Counted from the stretch's first letter, positions 36,561 through 49,727 are shown. The stretch: 64,000 nucleotides of DNA from Marchantia polymorpha subsp. ruderalis (GCA_037833965.1 AP031353.1:8930501-8994500), one strand, 5' to 3'. The notes: generated by a model not told the origin, from the sequence alone. Translations and numbers: made by a program.

Positions 36561-38590
36561 AAGAGAGAACACGTGATCGTATATAGCAGTGAATAGCCGG
36601 GGGGGACGGCCTTCCTTCTTCTTCTTCTTCTTGGCGGCCTTCAAGGCGATGGTTTCCCTCGCTCGCCAATGGAAAGAGACCGGGCGGGCGCTAGAACCCG
36701 ACATTCAAATTTAAGGTACGCACGGGTTGGGCTCCTACCCTAAGCAGAGGAGAGGGAAGAAGAATTGGCTCCCGGGGGCGAGGCAGACAAGACAGTTCGA
36801 GGGCCTAAAATTGGAGGCCCGGAAGAAGACTAAGGTTAAGGTATAGTGTTTCCCGACGGGAGGCTAGCACAACGGCCCCGCCATCGGATTTTCCCTGTCT
36901 CGTCTCGCTCCGTGTCCGGGGGATGTTCTGGGCATCTCATCTAACGAACGAAATGCCGAAACCGGGAAGAGAAAGTGAAGAGGAATAGCTGCAGCTTTTG
37001 CGATGGTCGCCGGTGTCGCGTGTTCCTGCCAGCCTTGAGCATTCTTTCGCCGAGGGAACGGCTGATCTGGGCTCTGTCCTGTCGGTTGCCGCCGTGTTTT
37101 TTTCTCAGTGCATTGCATTTTGTCACTCGTCGGCTCTTCCTTCCTCGGTGCCTCCTGTTTGCTCGTCCTCCCTTCTCTCTCTCTCTCTCGTTCTCGTTCG
37201 TCGGAGAATTGGTGTTTCCGTGGCTCTGGTCTCGGCTTTGTACTCCGTCTTTTCTCCTCTCCTCTCCGGCGGTAGTTTTTTGTTATGTTCCTGGAAGATT
37301 GGCGGCGGGCTATAGTGTTGCCTATACTGTACAAATTATTTGGTTGCGAATGAGCGAGAGTTCATGCTCGTCTCTTGTGATGTGCGGGCACAATGATTAA
37401 CTCCTAGTCGCGCGGCTCCCAGGTATAAACAACGAACCTCGCATTGTGAAGGTTTATACGCATTTCCATGCTGCACCTCGTCAAATTTTGCTACTTCGGT
37501 GTGGATTCTATCTCAATGTGCATCTTTGCCCGCGAGTGTTTGCTTGCCGACCGTTTCAAAGTGCACGCCAAATGAGGCAGAAAGGCGGGAGTCTACTTCC
37601 GAATAGGTAGGAGTTGATACCGAATCAGGGTTCGAAGTCCATGAACTCTATGTAGGGAGTTGTTATCTCTGAATCCCACCGTACATCCAAGAGGGAGACC
37701 TACGCATGGATTTCGTCTCACCCAATGCCAACCGCATCGAAGTTTGTTTTCTTGTAATCGGTCAGTTTCGGCAAAGCGAAATTGTTCAAAAACCGATTGT
37801 AGACAGGAAGCGGTCGTATTATGTGAACCCGTATCGTAATTGCGCATCGCTTGATGCACACACCTCAAGGCATTATTCCATGTGATACATTGATGTTACA
37901 TATATGAGCCCTTCCCGATTACCGTTCTGGGTTCTTCTCAGTATAGGACAAGCTTGGACATATAGACTCTGGTGTCGTATACACTGCATCTTTCTCCAAG
38001 TAAAGTGAGTTTGGCAGTTTAGTGCAAATCAATGTTTGGAGTTTCTTATCCAGGTTTAACTAGGGTTTCTACATTTAAAACTCCGTGCATGGGCTTTCTT
38101 TCTGCATTTTTTCTTTTGGCTCATGGTTTGCATACACATTATATCTGACGACATCAATTTCGTTGTCATGTTGCTTTGTTGCCCAGTTTTGTAGGTCCTC
38201 TTCAATTTCTCCGTCAACTCTAGGCTGCGAAGGTTGGCTAGCAGAAGCTTTTGAAACCTTTCCATCCTTCGATCTGAACGTGATCCAAAATGTGGCTTTA
38301 CCAGTTGCAGGATTGGGTGTAAATAAACAACGCACTTTTTGCACCATGATGATCCTTTCTACTGGGAGTTGTGCTGCTTGGGTTTCCTCTGCAAGGGTTT
38401 TGTTTATGGACTTTATTATGGTTGATTGACGCCACGATTGTTCTTTAAGTTCAGGTCATTATCATGGGAGGAGGGAGGAGAGAACGGGAATGTAAGCGGT
38501 GCAGATTGTAGGGGTTTCTTATTCGTGCTTGCGTGTTGTGACATGCGTGTGGCTTGCAGCTCAGAGGTTTTAGGGTACTTGGTGGCCAGC
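36560..38590 (+). promoter_or_regulatory. promoter and 5' UTR region of the qRRM gene
   Basis: GC-rich DNA with (CTT)n at about 36618-36636 and (CT)n at about 37169-37188 precedes the ATG at 38591. CT/GA microsatellites are common near plant transcription starts. Long overlapping ORFs at 36.86-37.40 kb on both strands look like translated low-complexity sequence. The actual start site and any 5' UTR intron cannot be placed. Confidence 0.35.
38075..38347 (-). CDS. small unassigned ORF, antisense to the qRRM gene's 5' region
   Basis: 90 codons starting MVQKVRCLFTPNPATGKATF and ending KESPCTEF. The composition is protein-like (mixed Lys/Glu/Asp/Asn/Gln, no runs) and unlike the low-complexity ORFs nearby. 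It runs opposite to the qRRM gene and stops 516 bases from that gene's ATG. No domain recognised, and it may be a chance ORF. Confidence 0.25.
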   Translation of the reverse strand: MVQKVRCLFTPNPATGKATFWITFRSKDGKVSKASASQPSQPRVDGEIEEDLQNWATKQHDNEIDVVRYNVYANHEPKEKMQKESPCTEF

Positions 38591-41500
38591 ATGGCGGGCA
38601 TAGGAGGGCTTGTGGGAGGAAGTGCTCTCGATGATGAATTGTGAGTGTTGTGTACGGGTGATGTGCATTATCATGGGATATTCAAAGACGGGCATTCTGA
38701 TCCGTTGGTAAACCGTATGAGCGATAGGCTGGACCATCGACGGACCTAAGTCCCGCCTTCATAATATAAATTGTTCGTAAATTTCGATAAGATAGAGATG
38801 AACTTATAACAGAACGTTACAATATACATACTTGCGAAAGGTCTTCAAATCTTCTGCAACTCTTTTAAGTACGGTGAACTTCTTCTATACTGGTGTGAGC
38901 TCAGCCGCGTGATACTTGGTGCTTTCAGGAAACGTAGCAATGTCGTCCGGCTTCGAGGTCTTCCGTTCAGTGCGTCGGAGACGGATATTGCAGAGTTTTT
39001 TAAAGGACTTGAAATGGGACCCGATGGGGTTGTCATTTGCGTCAATTTTCAAGGTTATATTTTTTTCCATTAAACCTCATCGAGGGTAAACGTCTTGAAA
39101 TTTCGTTTTTCTTCTAAGGTAGATATGGAATGATTTTCCGACATTGCGTTGTTCCTTCGTTAATATGCTTCTTTGATTGCTTACAGGACGATCAACGGGT
39201 CAGGCCTACGTGCAGTTCGCTAGTGCAGAGCTTGCAAACAAGGCACTGGAACGCAACAGGTGAGATGATTACTCCAGTGTCTTTTGCCTAGTGGAATGTC
39301 TGTTCCTTTTATTGCGGGAGTACATGAACTAGTTGTGCGGTGATACATGCTCTATGTACCCATAATCTTTTCAACGGTCATTGAATCGTTTCGCAAGTCT
39401 ACTGTACAGATATTAGCCTGCTTTTTTGCATAAGTGAATCTGAGGTACTTGTTTACTCTATCATTCATTCGTATGTTCTTGTTCAGGCAGCATATTGGTA
39501 GTCGTTACATCGAAGTATTTAAAGGGCACCCAGCAGATATGCAAGTAAGATTACAGTATGTATTTGTGATAGTATTGAGTTTCCCGTCAGTTGAATTGGA
39601 TTAGGATGGAGAGGTTTAAGAGTTGGATGAGCTTAATTCCTGTGTGCTCTCGTGTCCCTGGGACCAAAGTTGTGGCTGGAGAGGCCGAATCAGCAAAGAG
39701 AGTGTAATGCCGATGGATGCTTATTATGATCATCTTCTGCACGTTTTACGTGATAGCTATATTCTCCAGTCTTGTTCAGTGTGCATGTGCCGTTTGTGTT
39801 ACAGGGTGCTCTGCGGATGGTTGGTCGAGGAAGTGGTACAGTAAATGGTGGTGGGGGTATACTAAATACTGGTATCCCTGGGATGTCTGGAAATCCGGAC
39901 ATGCGGTACACCGGGGTAGTGCGGATGAGAGGGATGCCTTACAGGTAGATTTGAGATCTAAAACGCTCGTCATTTAGATACCATATCAATTGTTTGATAT
40001 TGTGACATCTTAGAACTCGAAGCAGCTTATCTTTACGTGACATGTATGTGCTAATTTGCAGCGTACTTTTGTTGGGTGAACAGCTGCACATCTGCAGATA
40101 TAACTGCCTTTTTCAAGGGGATGCAGGTTGTTCCTGACGGTATTTTCCTTTGCACTCACGCGGATGGTCGCCCCACTGGCGAGGTCTGAAACTTTCCTCT
40201 CCCTAGTTTTGTTCCTTCATGTTTATTGTTGAAATCAGCGTAATTTACACTTGTCAATATCTTTTAGGTTTTTCTCTTTCTACATACTCTCTACTCCAAG
40301 TCTCGTTTACCTTCAAAGTGTATATGTATTCTATTCCTCTTCCTGGTCAAGTTTTTATCGCGCATTTATCTCGAAATTCGTGCAATACTGCAACATTATC
40401 AGCGTCCAATTTCAGGTTACAAAGTTTACTAAATACTATCACACATAGATTGACAATGACTGGAGTACAAGTCAAGCTTTGAGTCTTTGATTCAATGAAG
40501 CTGATGTTGCGAGTAATGATTTCGTGGGTGGCAAGTGTGGCCAGTTCCATGGGCTCCGATTTGCCCATTATTCCTCTTGGAAACTGACCGGCAAGGTCTA
40601 TATCGGCTGTGTAATTTTTGGATTTATGGAACACTGTAAGCGCTTGTAGCCCAAGCTATTTTTATTCATCAAACCCATGTATTTACGATTTCCATTTCTT
40701 TGGCAATACAGGCATTTGTGGAGTTTATGAATGAGGAAACAGCAGCACGGGCCATGCAGCTTCATCGTGAACCTATGGGAACAGTAAGTCATCACAACAC
40801 TTATCAATCTTGGTCAGCTAAGATATTCACGAGCTTTAAAAAGCAATGCCTGTATGATTAAGTCTATGTGACATTTGTTCCTCTTTTCAATATTCTTCAC
40901 TCCTGTACTTAAAGAGTCACTTCTGGTTTTTGTTCCAACAGCGATATGTGGAACTTTTTCGAAGCACCAAAGGGGAGATGATGACCGCCGTACAACAACG
41001 CATGTATGGAATGTTTTCTGGGGTTGGGGGCTTTTCTCAATTTGGCGCTGTAAGTCAGGTCAGTCAAGCAGATACATATACCTTTCTCTACTATTTTCGT
41101 CCCTCAAAATTTGGATTGTAAATACCCAACATTGATTGTGATACTGAGAGGTAATCGGTCTGGCGCTGGAAGATATGTTTCTCTAAAGACTGGCAGTTTG
41201 TGTGGGATTGTTTGTTCAGATCCCAGGAATGATGGGAGCATTTGGAGTGCAGGGTCTGACTGGTATGAACGTAGCAGCCATGCAAGCAGCCGGACTGGGG
41301 GGTATGACTGGTTTGCAAACGATAGGGGATACATCGGAACATGTTTGTATCAAAATGCGGGGACTTCCTTATAATGCCGGACAAAGAGAAATTATGGATT
41401 TTTTTGAGGGCTATAATATATTACCAAATGGAATACATATTGTGATGGGGGCAACCGAACGTCCAACAGGAGAGGCCTTTGTAGAATTCATCTCTCCTGA

Positions 41501-42718
41501 GGAGACTCAGCGGGCCATGGAGCGTCACCGGCAAAATATTGGATCTCGTTATATTGAGCTGTTTAGAGCGACAAAAAGGTATTAGACTTTTATTAGGACG
41601 ATTTGGCTTTCTTTTCAGAATCAATGCGTGTTGTTTTATGCAAGTATGTGGACGTGGGGATTGAGTGTCAACTGTTTCATACAGTGAAATGATGTTGGCG
41701 ATGGGAGGATTATCTAGTTTTGGAATGGCACAAGCTTTGGATCCCAGCGTTCAACTTTTGCTCTTACAACAGCAGGTTTTTATCCTTCGCTTTACTGTTG
41801 AGATTTGATTTAATAGTGCTTCTGTAGTACGGTGTAGTATTGAGATTTGGTTCAATAATGCTCCTGTAGTGCGCTGTAATGTTGAGATTTGATTTAATAG
41901 TGCTTATGCAGTACGTGAAGTGCTTAAGCTGAATATTCATGTGCCCAGTATTTGTCACAGTGCTTCATTCCAAATCATCCAGTAATATTTGGTCATTAAC
42001 TTCTCGGTAGTGGCTATTTTCAACTCAGATCAATACATGTCTGTAAGAAAATGTTCATGTTTTTTACGTGTGAACAAAACTTTGATAATTCAAATGGATA
42101 GGTGCAAGCAGCAGCAGGGGCCTTCGGTTTAATGGGCACACAAGGAGCGGGAGCATGGACAGATATGCAACAGGCCGCGGCGGCGGCAGCTTCCTTCTAT
42201 CAAAGGCAAGCAGGTTTGACAGGATCAACAGGGACCGTGGCATTTGACCCTTCATCATCATCATCCAAGATCCGCGGCCTGCCTTACAGGACGTCGGTAA
42301 GATATCTGCAGAAGTATAAACGCAACCGCTTGATGTTGAATTTACTAGGAAATAGTGGAAAGGTTTTCAACGTTCAGGTCATTTCGAAAAGCTTGGAAGA
42401 TACTTAATGATAGTTAAGAATGTCTGCACTCTCTTGTTGTTTCTTTAGTTGGTCTTTCTCACCCCTCTCGTCTCTATGTCCAGTCTTCTCACTCTTTTTT
42501 CAATCGTTCCCGCTGTTGTACTGTTTATATGCTATGATTGAGTTGGCATCGTGAGTAATGCTAACCTGTAAAATACAGTATTTGTTCGTATGTGGAGCTC
42601 CTGTATTTGGCTCTCGAATGTAGAATGTCAAAGCAAGTGGTAATTATCTGTGAATCCTCAGCGGGCTGTGACGTACATCTCTCCTCTTGATAGCTTTGTT
42701 TGATCTGTGCAGACGTGA
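38591..42718 (+). CDS. hnRNP H/F-like protein with three quasi-RRM domains
   Basis: Coding exons: 38591-38640, 38929-39053, 39187-39259, 39487-39544, 39805-39944, 40084-40183, 40712-40783, 40942-41058, 41220-41578, 41685-41775, 42102-42296 and probably 42713-42718. All join in phase, giving about 461 residues. qRRM1 is VVRLRGLPFSASETDIAEFF ... GQAYVQFAS ... IGSRYIEVF. qRRM2 is RMRGMPYSCTSADITAFF ... GEAFVEFMN ... MGTRYVELF. qRRM3 is IKMRGLPYNAGQREIMDFF ... GEAFVEFIS ... IGSRYIELFRATK. These are the hallmarks of the hnRNP H/F, GRSF1 and ESRP group, which bind G-rich RNA and affect splicing. Gly/Met/Ala/Gln-rich linkers separate the domains. A fourth domain begins (KIRGLPYRTS) but stops at a donor; the nearest good acceptor (42712) adds one Thr and TGA. 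If the donor is skipped, the frame stops at 42407. An alternative donor for exon 8 is at 41050. An AATAAA lies at 43298. Confidence 0.88.
41797..41922. repeat. three imperfect 42-bp tandem repeats in an intron of the qRRM gene
   Basis: Units with 'ttgagatttgatttaatagtgct' begin at about 41797, 41839 and 41881 with a constant 42-bp period and several substitutions. They lie in the intron just after the exon ending at 41775. Confidence 0.85.
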
Positions 42719-43297
42719 CTTCGCAAGGTTAGCAGGATCAGACGGGATTTCTTGCTGTTTATGTTAGAAACTGGGAATCCAGTTCCCAACGAACTACCCT
42801 TTACATCAATCCGCTTAAGACCACGACAAGTGTGCTACTTTGTGTCAAAAATAGTAGTAGAAAGCTGTAGATTAAAGCGCAGGTGCACCGGTGAGAGTGC
42901 TGACGATAAATCGACTTAGAGAGAGGCGACTTAGTTTTTGGATGACTGGCTGGGATCAGAGTATATATTAACGTTGTTTCTTGTCGTCAAGTATGTCATT
43001 GGCACATGATGCTCGTTCTGGAGAGCCCAGTGTCTTGGGGGTTATACCGAGCTTGTTCTACTCAGCAGAATGGAGGATTCTCACATCTTTTGTAAATGGA
43101 GAACACGACACGATGTTTGGAGAAAGCGCCCCATCGGTGGAAAGGAGGCGTACCTGGCTCTGCGGTGGAAGTCGAAGCCAGTAACGTCTTTTTCCTGTAC
43201 TCTTTCACTCGAAAGTCATCGTCACAGGAGAGATGTCTTCCTCTGTTGAACACCAAGATTCTGAGCCAAGTTTTACTCTCATCCCTCCACTGTATGA

Positions 43298-43303
43298 AAT
43301 AAA
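43298..43303 (+). terminator. candidate polyadenylation signal
   Basis: AATAAA, about 580 bases past the proposed stop of the qRRM gene, followed by GT-rich sequence. It is a plausible near-upstream element. Confidence 0.4.
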
Positions 43304-46300
43304 GAAACTTACTTTGTAACGTCGAATGTAAACGTGTCTTTTAAGAGCTGTTTCTTGTACATGCCCTCCCAGGGAACCAGGTTATCCGCAGTTTTTGTAG
43401 ATGTCCATCAGCGCCAGCTGCTCTTTTACAAACACGCACCTTGTGCCTTGTATGCCGGGAAGTTTTGTTTTTTGCGCCACTCTCAACACCTCATGGAGTG
43501 TGTTTGTTCGGGTACTCTGGACCTCGATACAATTGAAGTAAAAGTTACATTAGTTATGTGCCCCCTCGTTGATGAGCTTTCGCAGCTTTGTGCATGCGTC
43601 CCGAGTGTTCTCAGTAGAGATCTCCTGCCGTGTACAATGCTTGATCGCCGCTTGTTAGTGACTTGAGTGCTGCAAAAATACGAAGTGGGTTCTGTCTTCA
43701 TATCATGTCTGCTGTCCTTGACGCTTATGCCATTGTCCGCTGGTCATGAAAGTGTTCTTATTTCATCCCTTTTGAACCATAGATTCTGTGGAAATTTAGC
43801 ATCTATCCCCATGTCTCCAAGTGGATCGCGGCCCAGTAGATGCGGGTCGTCGTGTTCATCGTTTGCCAATGGAGAAGCCTTAAAGCTTGTATCTCAATAC
43901 GAAGAGCACACGTTGTTCTGTTGTATAAGGGAGGCGACAGTGAACTTCAAAACACTGTCGATGCTTGGCGCCGTGGCCTTCGAAACGTGCAAGTACTGAA
44001 CTCTCAAAGCAGCTTATTCGCCACCTGATCGGATTTTGGTATAACAGTCGCTGTCCAGCTCAGCAGACGTGCCAGCCTGTGGAATACTAAAGCCGTATCC
44101 CAAGCTGCGGATGTCTTAAAAGCCGTCATTCCGGCCGAAGTTCAGAAACCACTCGAGCCTTGCCATTACCACTCTCTCCATCACCTGACACAGCATGAAA
44201 GACTTCTTCCAGCCTTTGGGCACCTCCCTTGCGAGAATTGGATCGACAGTAGACAGGCTCCAAGGAGAACTGGTCGAAAGCCATGGTCCAAACTAAAATT
44301 AAAGCCAACGTGCAGGCAGATTCCCACGAACAGTGACATGTTGTAATCATGGCCGAACTGTTGGTATCGCAGCAATTTGTCGTCCAATTTTAAAGACTAT
44401 AGAACGTAAGGAATCCAAATGGTAGGAGCTACGCTAGGCCTATGGGCTAGACGAGCATGCAACGAGGGAGAAGTGAATTTGGCAGACCACCAGGGCGAGG
44501 GCGAAGAGGAAATTACCACAGCGTGTCGTTCTCATCCCCACCCCCTCCTGGTGTCGAGAAATTCAAGACCGCCAGGCGCAGCTCGATCGAACATGGTCGC
44601 CGCAAGATGAGGTCCGCGACTCCACACTCTGCGCCGCGACGCGACGCGACATGGACACCTCCGCCGCCACCTGCATCTGCAACTCCCTCTCCAGATGATC
44701 TTGCACGTTAGGCCTGGCGATGGATCGCAGCCGCACATCTCTCAGCGTCAGGGCTCGGATTCTTAAAGGGGCTGCTGCGTCGAAACGTGCTGCCTCAGCA
44801 GAGGCGCACAAGCATGCGCTGAGCAATAATTCTGGTGAGCTCTGTAGACACGAACGCAGCCTTGACTGCTCCTGATCTGCCTCAATCCGTGGCCTTCAGA
44901 ATCAGCACACACACTCACTCACTCTCACAAGGAACACTATGCCCGTGGCTTTTTATGCGTCTCTCTCTGCACCAAGCATTTCTCGGCATAAACTATTGAG
45001 CGAGTGAGTGTCTGTCTGGTCTTCCTGCCCTCTTCAGCTTCTTCATGTGAGTATTCTCTCATGCATGCGAGCGGGCTGATCTTGCAGCCCTCTATTCAGA
45101 CAGGAATAAGAATTATCCTGGACTTCATCTGCTTGAGTGTCGGACGGTCTTGTCCTATGACTATTCTGATCTATATCTGACTTCCACTTGCTCCTCAAAC
45201 TCAATGGATTCATTTTTCTCCGATATGTCTACGACGAGCATTTCTTCTTATTATTGAAACGTGAAGTCTGCCACATGCTTATTACCTCTACAGTATAGTA
45301 TCTTATTGATTAGTGCAAACGTACCCGTCTTAAGATGTTTATCGAATGGCTAGAGTATTTATGGGAAGAATTTTTATTCATGCAATACTCTTACAAAAAA
45401 CAGGACATTTGAGTAAATGTACTTAGTTAAGAATATAAGATTCTCACAACTCGGCAATGGCGTCTGCACACACCTTTAAATGTGACTGCCTGTGTAGGTT
45501 AGGCACACGTGCAAGGGGTTTGACACACGGATCTTCATTGGCTGACAGTTCTAGGGTGCAGCATTTCCGATTCCGAATGTGAACAAATCGAGGAAACTTG
45601 TGAAACAATATGAGCAAATTGGCTTGTGTAAGAAAAGTATGCGTAAGTGGCCACATCTCCAAATACATTCTAACAGTTTGCAGGCTCCACGATCCGCTCT
45701 TGACTATTCCCGTGATGCCAGTCCGATATGTTGTGGCATTAGCTTATAAAGTATGTTATCATTATGACCCTTCCTTTATATATCAGTAACTAATCATTGC
45801 AGGTCAACATGTATTGCCGTGTGACGAGATAACTAACAACAAAGATCTCAATGCACTTACTCTTAACACAGCTTTCATTCACCAAATTCAGTTTGACATG
45901 GACCTTGTCCATAATCGAAAGAGCATCTGCATGATGACGTGTATGTCAGATCATGAATACAATACAGAATATTTATACCATGCTACAAAATCAGGCTCTG
46001 ATTCATGTGAAGTCAGATGACTGGGCTTCGAAACAGGACTACATGGTTTCTATTACAAATATTGAATCGACTGCATGCAGTTCGCTACACAATAAAGCAA
46101 ACTTCTTAGGATAGCGCTGAGATATAAAACTTCTGTTAGTAAATTTTTTATTTTTCTTGGGGAAAAAAATTCTAGAATCTTTTATGGACAAAAACGGACG
46201 AGAGCACATAAATGTGAATCTTTCCACCGATTCATCCAACGTCTTGGTCAGTATCAAAAAGCAAGAGCATTTACGGGTTCCAAAAGTTGCACTGAGATCC

Positions 46301-47000
46301 TGAAGCAGAGGACTTCTCATTGATTTGAGTCTGAATAGCAGTTGTTCTAGGATATCAGTTCGAAGTGAAAGGAACGTAGCGAAGAGGGCAAGAGAAAGAT
46401 ATGCTTACTCAAACATTGCTTCAGTTTTCCACAAACTTTCAAGCTGAGAATGTCTTTTGCAAGTTTTAACGTGATCGAGTGAAAGATTAGACTCATGACT
46501 GACTAAGCTGACAGCTGGAACCGATGTAGTCATCTGCGAGAATTAAGATAACCTTAAGGAATGTCAAACTGATCAAAATGTGATTTACTGCTAAACTACT
46601 TACTTGGTTGAATGATTTAGAGTAAGCAAGAGGAGGGAGCATAAAGGTATGGACCCCATGGCAGGGCCCATCTACGAAGCTGCACTCATAGCATTAGCTA
46701 CTAAACGTTCGTAATTCCGGCAAAATTAAAAGTACACAGCTTTCCGATTATTTCAGCATTCCGGATCAGTCACTTGCATCCGAAGATAGTTGTTTATTCG
46801 CGGCATCCTTTTCGCTGCACCGGCTGAGTCAATGTCTTGGAGCATCAGCTGACTGACATGAAGATATTGAGCTCCTTGCTTTTGGACTTTTACTTGTTCC
46901 TCTCGAACAAACATATCTGATCTGCAGGAGATCTATCGATATTGAGGAACACTTTCTGGAGTACACTGAGTAGCGTCGCACAAATCTTACGAGCCATGGG
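43304..47000. other. intergenic region, no confirmed gene
   Basis: Sequence of mixed GC. The most protein-like ORF is at 44457-44711 (+, 84 codons, with SPPPPGVEKFKTARRSSIEH and a Pro-rich tail) in a local GC island at 44.4-44.85 kb, overlapped by ORFs on the other strand. I cannot decide that either is real. 45.2-46.8 kb is AT-richer with nothing recognisable. Confidence 0.3.
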
Positions 47001-47593
47001 ATTGAGTGGATCGGACACTCACAATCAGCACGGAAGAACGATTTAATTATATAGATGAGCAAGGTTCTGGCCCCGCGAAGGTTCTTGCTCGCTGTCAAGA
47101 GCGAGGAGAATCGCAATGAATGATTCACTCGGTAAGTCTCGCGTCTGGTACCGGAGACGAGCACTTGACATTAACGGGGAACGGACTGGACTGTACTCGT
47201 CGTCGATCGAGCAAAAACGGGAGTAGGAACTTCGCGGAAAGCCCGCCGAACATAACACCGAGTAATTAGTGCTCGCCGAAACCCGCCTGCCCCCCAACTC
47301 TTCCCACAATCGAAACCCGACCTCGAATGAGAGGAGCTTGCAATTAATGAAAAGGCAGTATCGAGATTAGAGTAGTAGTAATGCTGTGGGCGATCGCTCG
47401 AGCTGAGGCGAGCCTCGTGGATCTTCGAGGGTCGAAGCGGTAATTCCACACGACAGAGTCGGGGAACAGCGAACTAATTATATTTCGATCCACTGGAGAG
47501 ACGTCGAGTGGAGGCCGGGCTGTCACTGGCCGCCGGCGAAGGTCGTCGGTCACGGCCCTCCTCAGCACCAACGAACCCGTGAGGCGGATACGA

Positions 47594-47616
47594 TGCTGCT
47601 GCTGCTGCTGCTGCTG
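47594..47616. repeat. (CTG)n trinucleotide repeat
   Basis: An uninterrupted gctgctgctgctgctgctgct run. On the minus strand it would encode poly-Gln inside an otherwise unsupported ORF. Confidence 0.9.
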
Positions 47617-49241
47617 TACAGGGAGGGAGGCAGGGAATCGAAAAGCCGCCACTGGAAGAAATCGCAGTGTGGAGATAAGCCCGACCATCGGAATGAATGA
47701 AGTCGGGAACTGGACATCGAGGCCCTTCCTTGTCCACCCTCGGCCCTCTGCGAATCGCTGCGGAGAATCTCCACCGAGCCTCGTCTGAGATTATGCCCGC
47801 CACTGCTCGCCCCTCTGCGCAAGCTCACAAGCGAAAGGACAGCGCTGAATAATGCGCTTATCCACCGTAGCGGGCCAGGTCGCTATGCATGCAGCGTACA
47901 GTGGTCTCGATACTGTCGTATTCGTACAACAGTGCGTATATTGTAGTTTGCGTAGTACGCACCTGAGCCCTTGCTCCGAGCGACCGAGAAAACTCCTTCG
48001 TACAGAGATCGTGGAAAGCTGACAATTGTAGTCGACTCGACGCGGTCTGTGCCCCAACACGAACACCGTATATTCAATGGAGTTACCCGAGTTATCCGAG
48101 TTACCCAAGAGGTGGTGGGGTTGACGTGGTTCCGAGATGCGTGACGTGGTGGAGGGTGGGGGGCGCTGTCGGCGAGCCTAACAGACTTCGGAGCCGTGGT
48201 CGTGGTCGAGAGCGAGCATGTATATCCAATAGGCGGAATATCGTCCAGGCTTCGATACCGGCACGACAGGACCACGCCCGCAGGCGACATGGTTACGACG
48301 AAGTGCCACAGGGCGACGGTTGTGGTTTCCGGTGGACTATGTGCAGTACAGGTGGACGGGAGTCCAACGGGCTTCGATCATGCGTTGCGAAGAGGGCGAG
48401 CGGAATCGTGGACGCGGGGGCTCTCCGAATAGAATAGAATAAAATAGCGAACACAGTACAGAAGTTAGTGGGGACTGCGAGCGACAGTCGAACTGTCAGA
48501 GCCTCGGACCTGCCTTCCGAGCCTGGGGCGGTAGCGAGGTCTACCACAGCGAAAGCCCGGTACGGAAGCACGTCAGAGTATGAACTAGAACAATCTACGA
48601 AGTATGAAGTAGAGCAGGAGATCTCGGGGACCGACCGGCTTCCTTCGGCCAGTGTGACGATGGCTTTCTTCGGCAAGTACGTCCTTGGAGGGTTGTCGTA
48701 GACGGAGCTCGGGCACTCAGTCGGTCAGTCCACTTCACGTTGGGCGTCTGGCAGGCAGGAGCACCACCTACCAACGGTATGGGTGCCAGGGTGGACGGGA
48801 GGCTGGTCATAGGGTTGTAAAGGGCACCCACACTAGCCGGTGGAGCCGCAGAGCCAAAGGAGGAAGGCTGCAGAGAGCGCGATGGTCGGCCGCAAGAGTT
48901 GCGAACCGGAATGTCAACATGGGCGGGGATTTGACCCGGTAAGACGACCATGTGCGCTCTCGCCCTCTTTGTCTCATATTCCGGGATCCGGAAAAGAAGG
49001 GAGGCGTCGCGCGCCTCGCATCCATCGCGTATTGGCGCCGACGACCGGAACCGAGGTCGGGAGTCTTGTCCCCAAGTCCGCTGGAGGGGCCTGACTGACT
49101 GAGAAGAAGGCTTCATGCGCTGGGCTGCACAAGGGGAGGAATGGGCGAGCGCGAGCGCCAGCGCAAGGGCAGGGGATGGTAGAAACCGGGCGACGAGAAA
49201 GGAGGAGGAGGAGGATCGTATGTCGCCCGCGAGGGGGACGC

Positions 49242-49270
49242 GAGGGAGGGAGGGAGGGAGGGAGGGATGG
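49242..49270 (+). repeat. (GGGA)n run with G-quadruplex potential
   Basis: At least six GGG tracts, each separated by a single A, on the plus strand. This satisfies the usual G3N1-7 pattern for an intramolecular G-quadruplex. It lies about 1.5 kb upstream of the coiled-coil gene's ATG. Confidence 0.8.
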
Positions 49271-49727
49271 AGGGCGAGCAGCAGCCTGGGTCTGAGCCTG
49301 CAGGAGGAGGGGGGAGGGCAGAGTCCAGACCGGGCCAGCGAGTGTACTGTGCGGCCTCGTGATTCGAGCCGAGCCGTGCCGAGCCGAGCCGGTGGAGCAG
49401 GAGATGGCATGGCCCATGGGCGATGGTGGGTCCGATTCTGTCCGTCTCTCTTGCTGCGCTCGCGCTGCTCAAGCCTGTGCGTCCCCCTTCTTTTGTTGGT
49501 TCATCCGTGGGTTTCGCTAGAATGCGCACTTTTCTAATCTTTCTGGAGGAGTTCATGAGGCTGAGCTCGGCCTATGTTTGTTCGTTCTAACCCGTTGGCT
49601 CGCCATAGCCTGGCTCGGCCTGGTCTGGCCTGCCAGCAACAGAGAAGCTCGCAAGCAATCGAAACGCGAATGGACCTTGTGCTTTGCGTCTGGGGGAATG
49701 AATGCATAAAACATCGGAAGCTGCCTC

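Noticed and set aside
37625..37650. T-loop-like 'gggttcgaagtcc'
   Set aside because: The flanking bases do not form the T stem and no A-box lies upstream.
47344..47828. Minus-strand ORFs with poly-Gln
   Set aside because: The Gln run is a CTG microsatellite; the remaining sequence is Arg/Ser-rich without a recognisable family.
48595..49556. Long overlapping ORFs (271, 147 and 140 codons)
   Set aside because: Composition reflects GC-rich simple repeats (GGGA, GAG); no motif, and all three compete for the same DNA.
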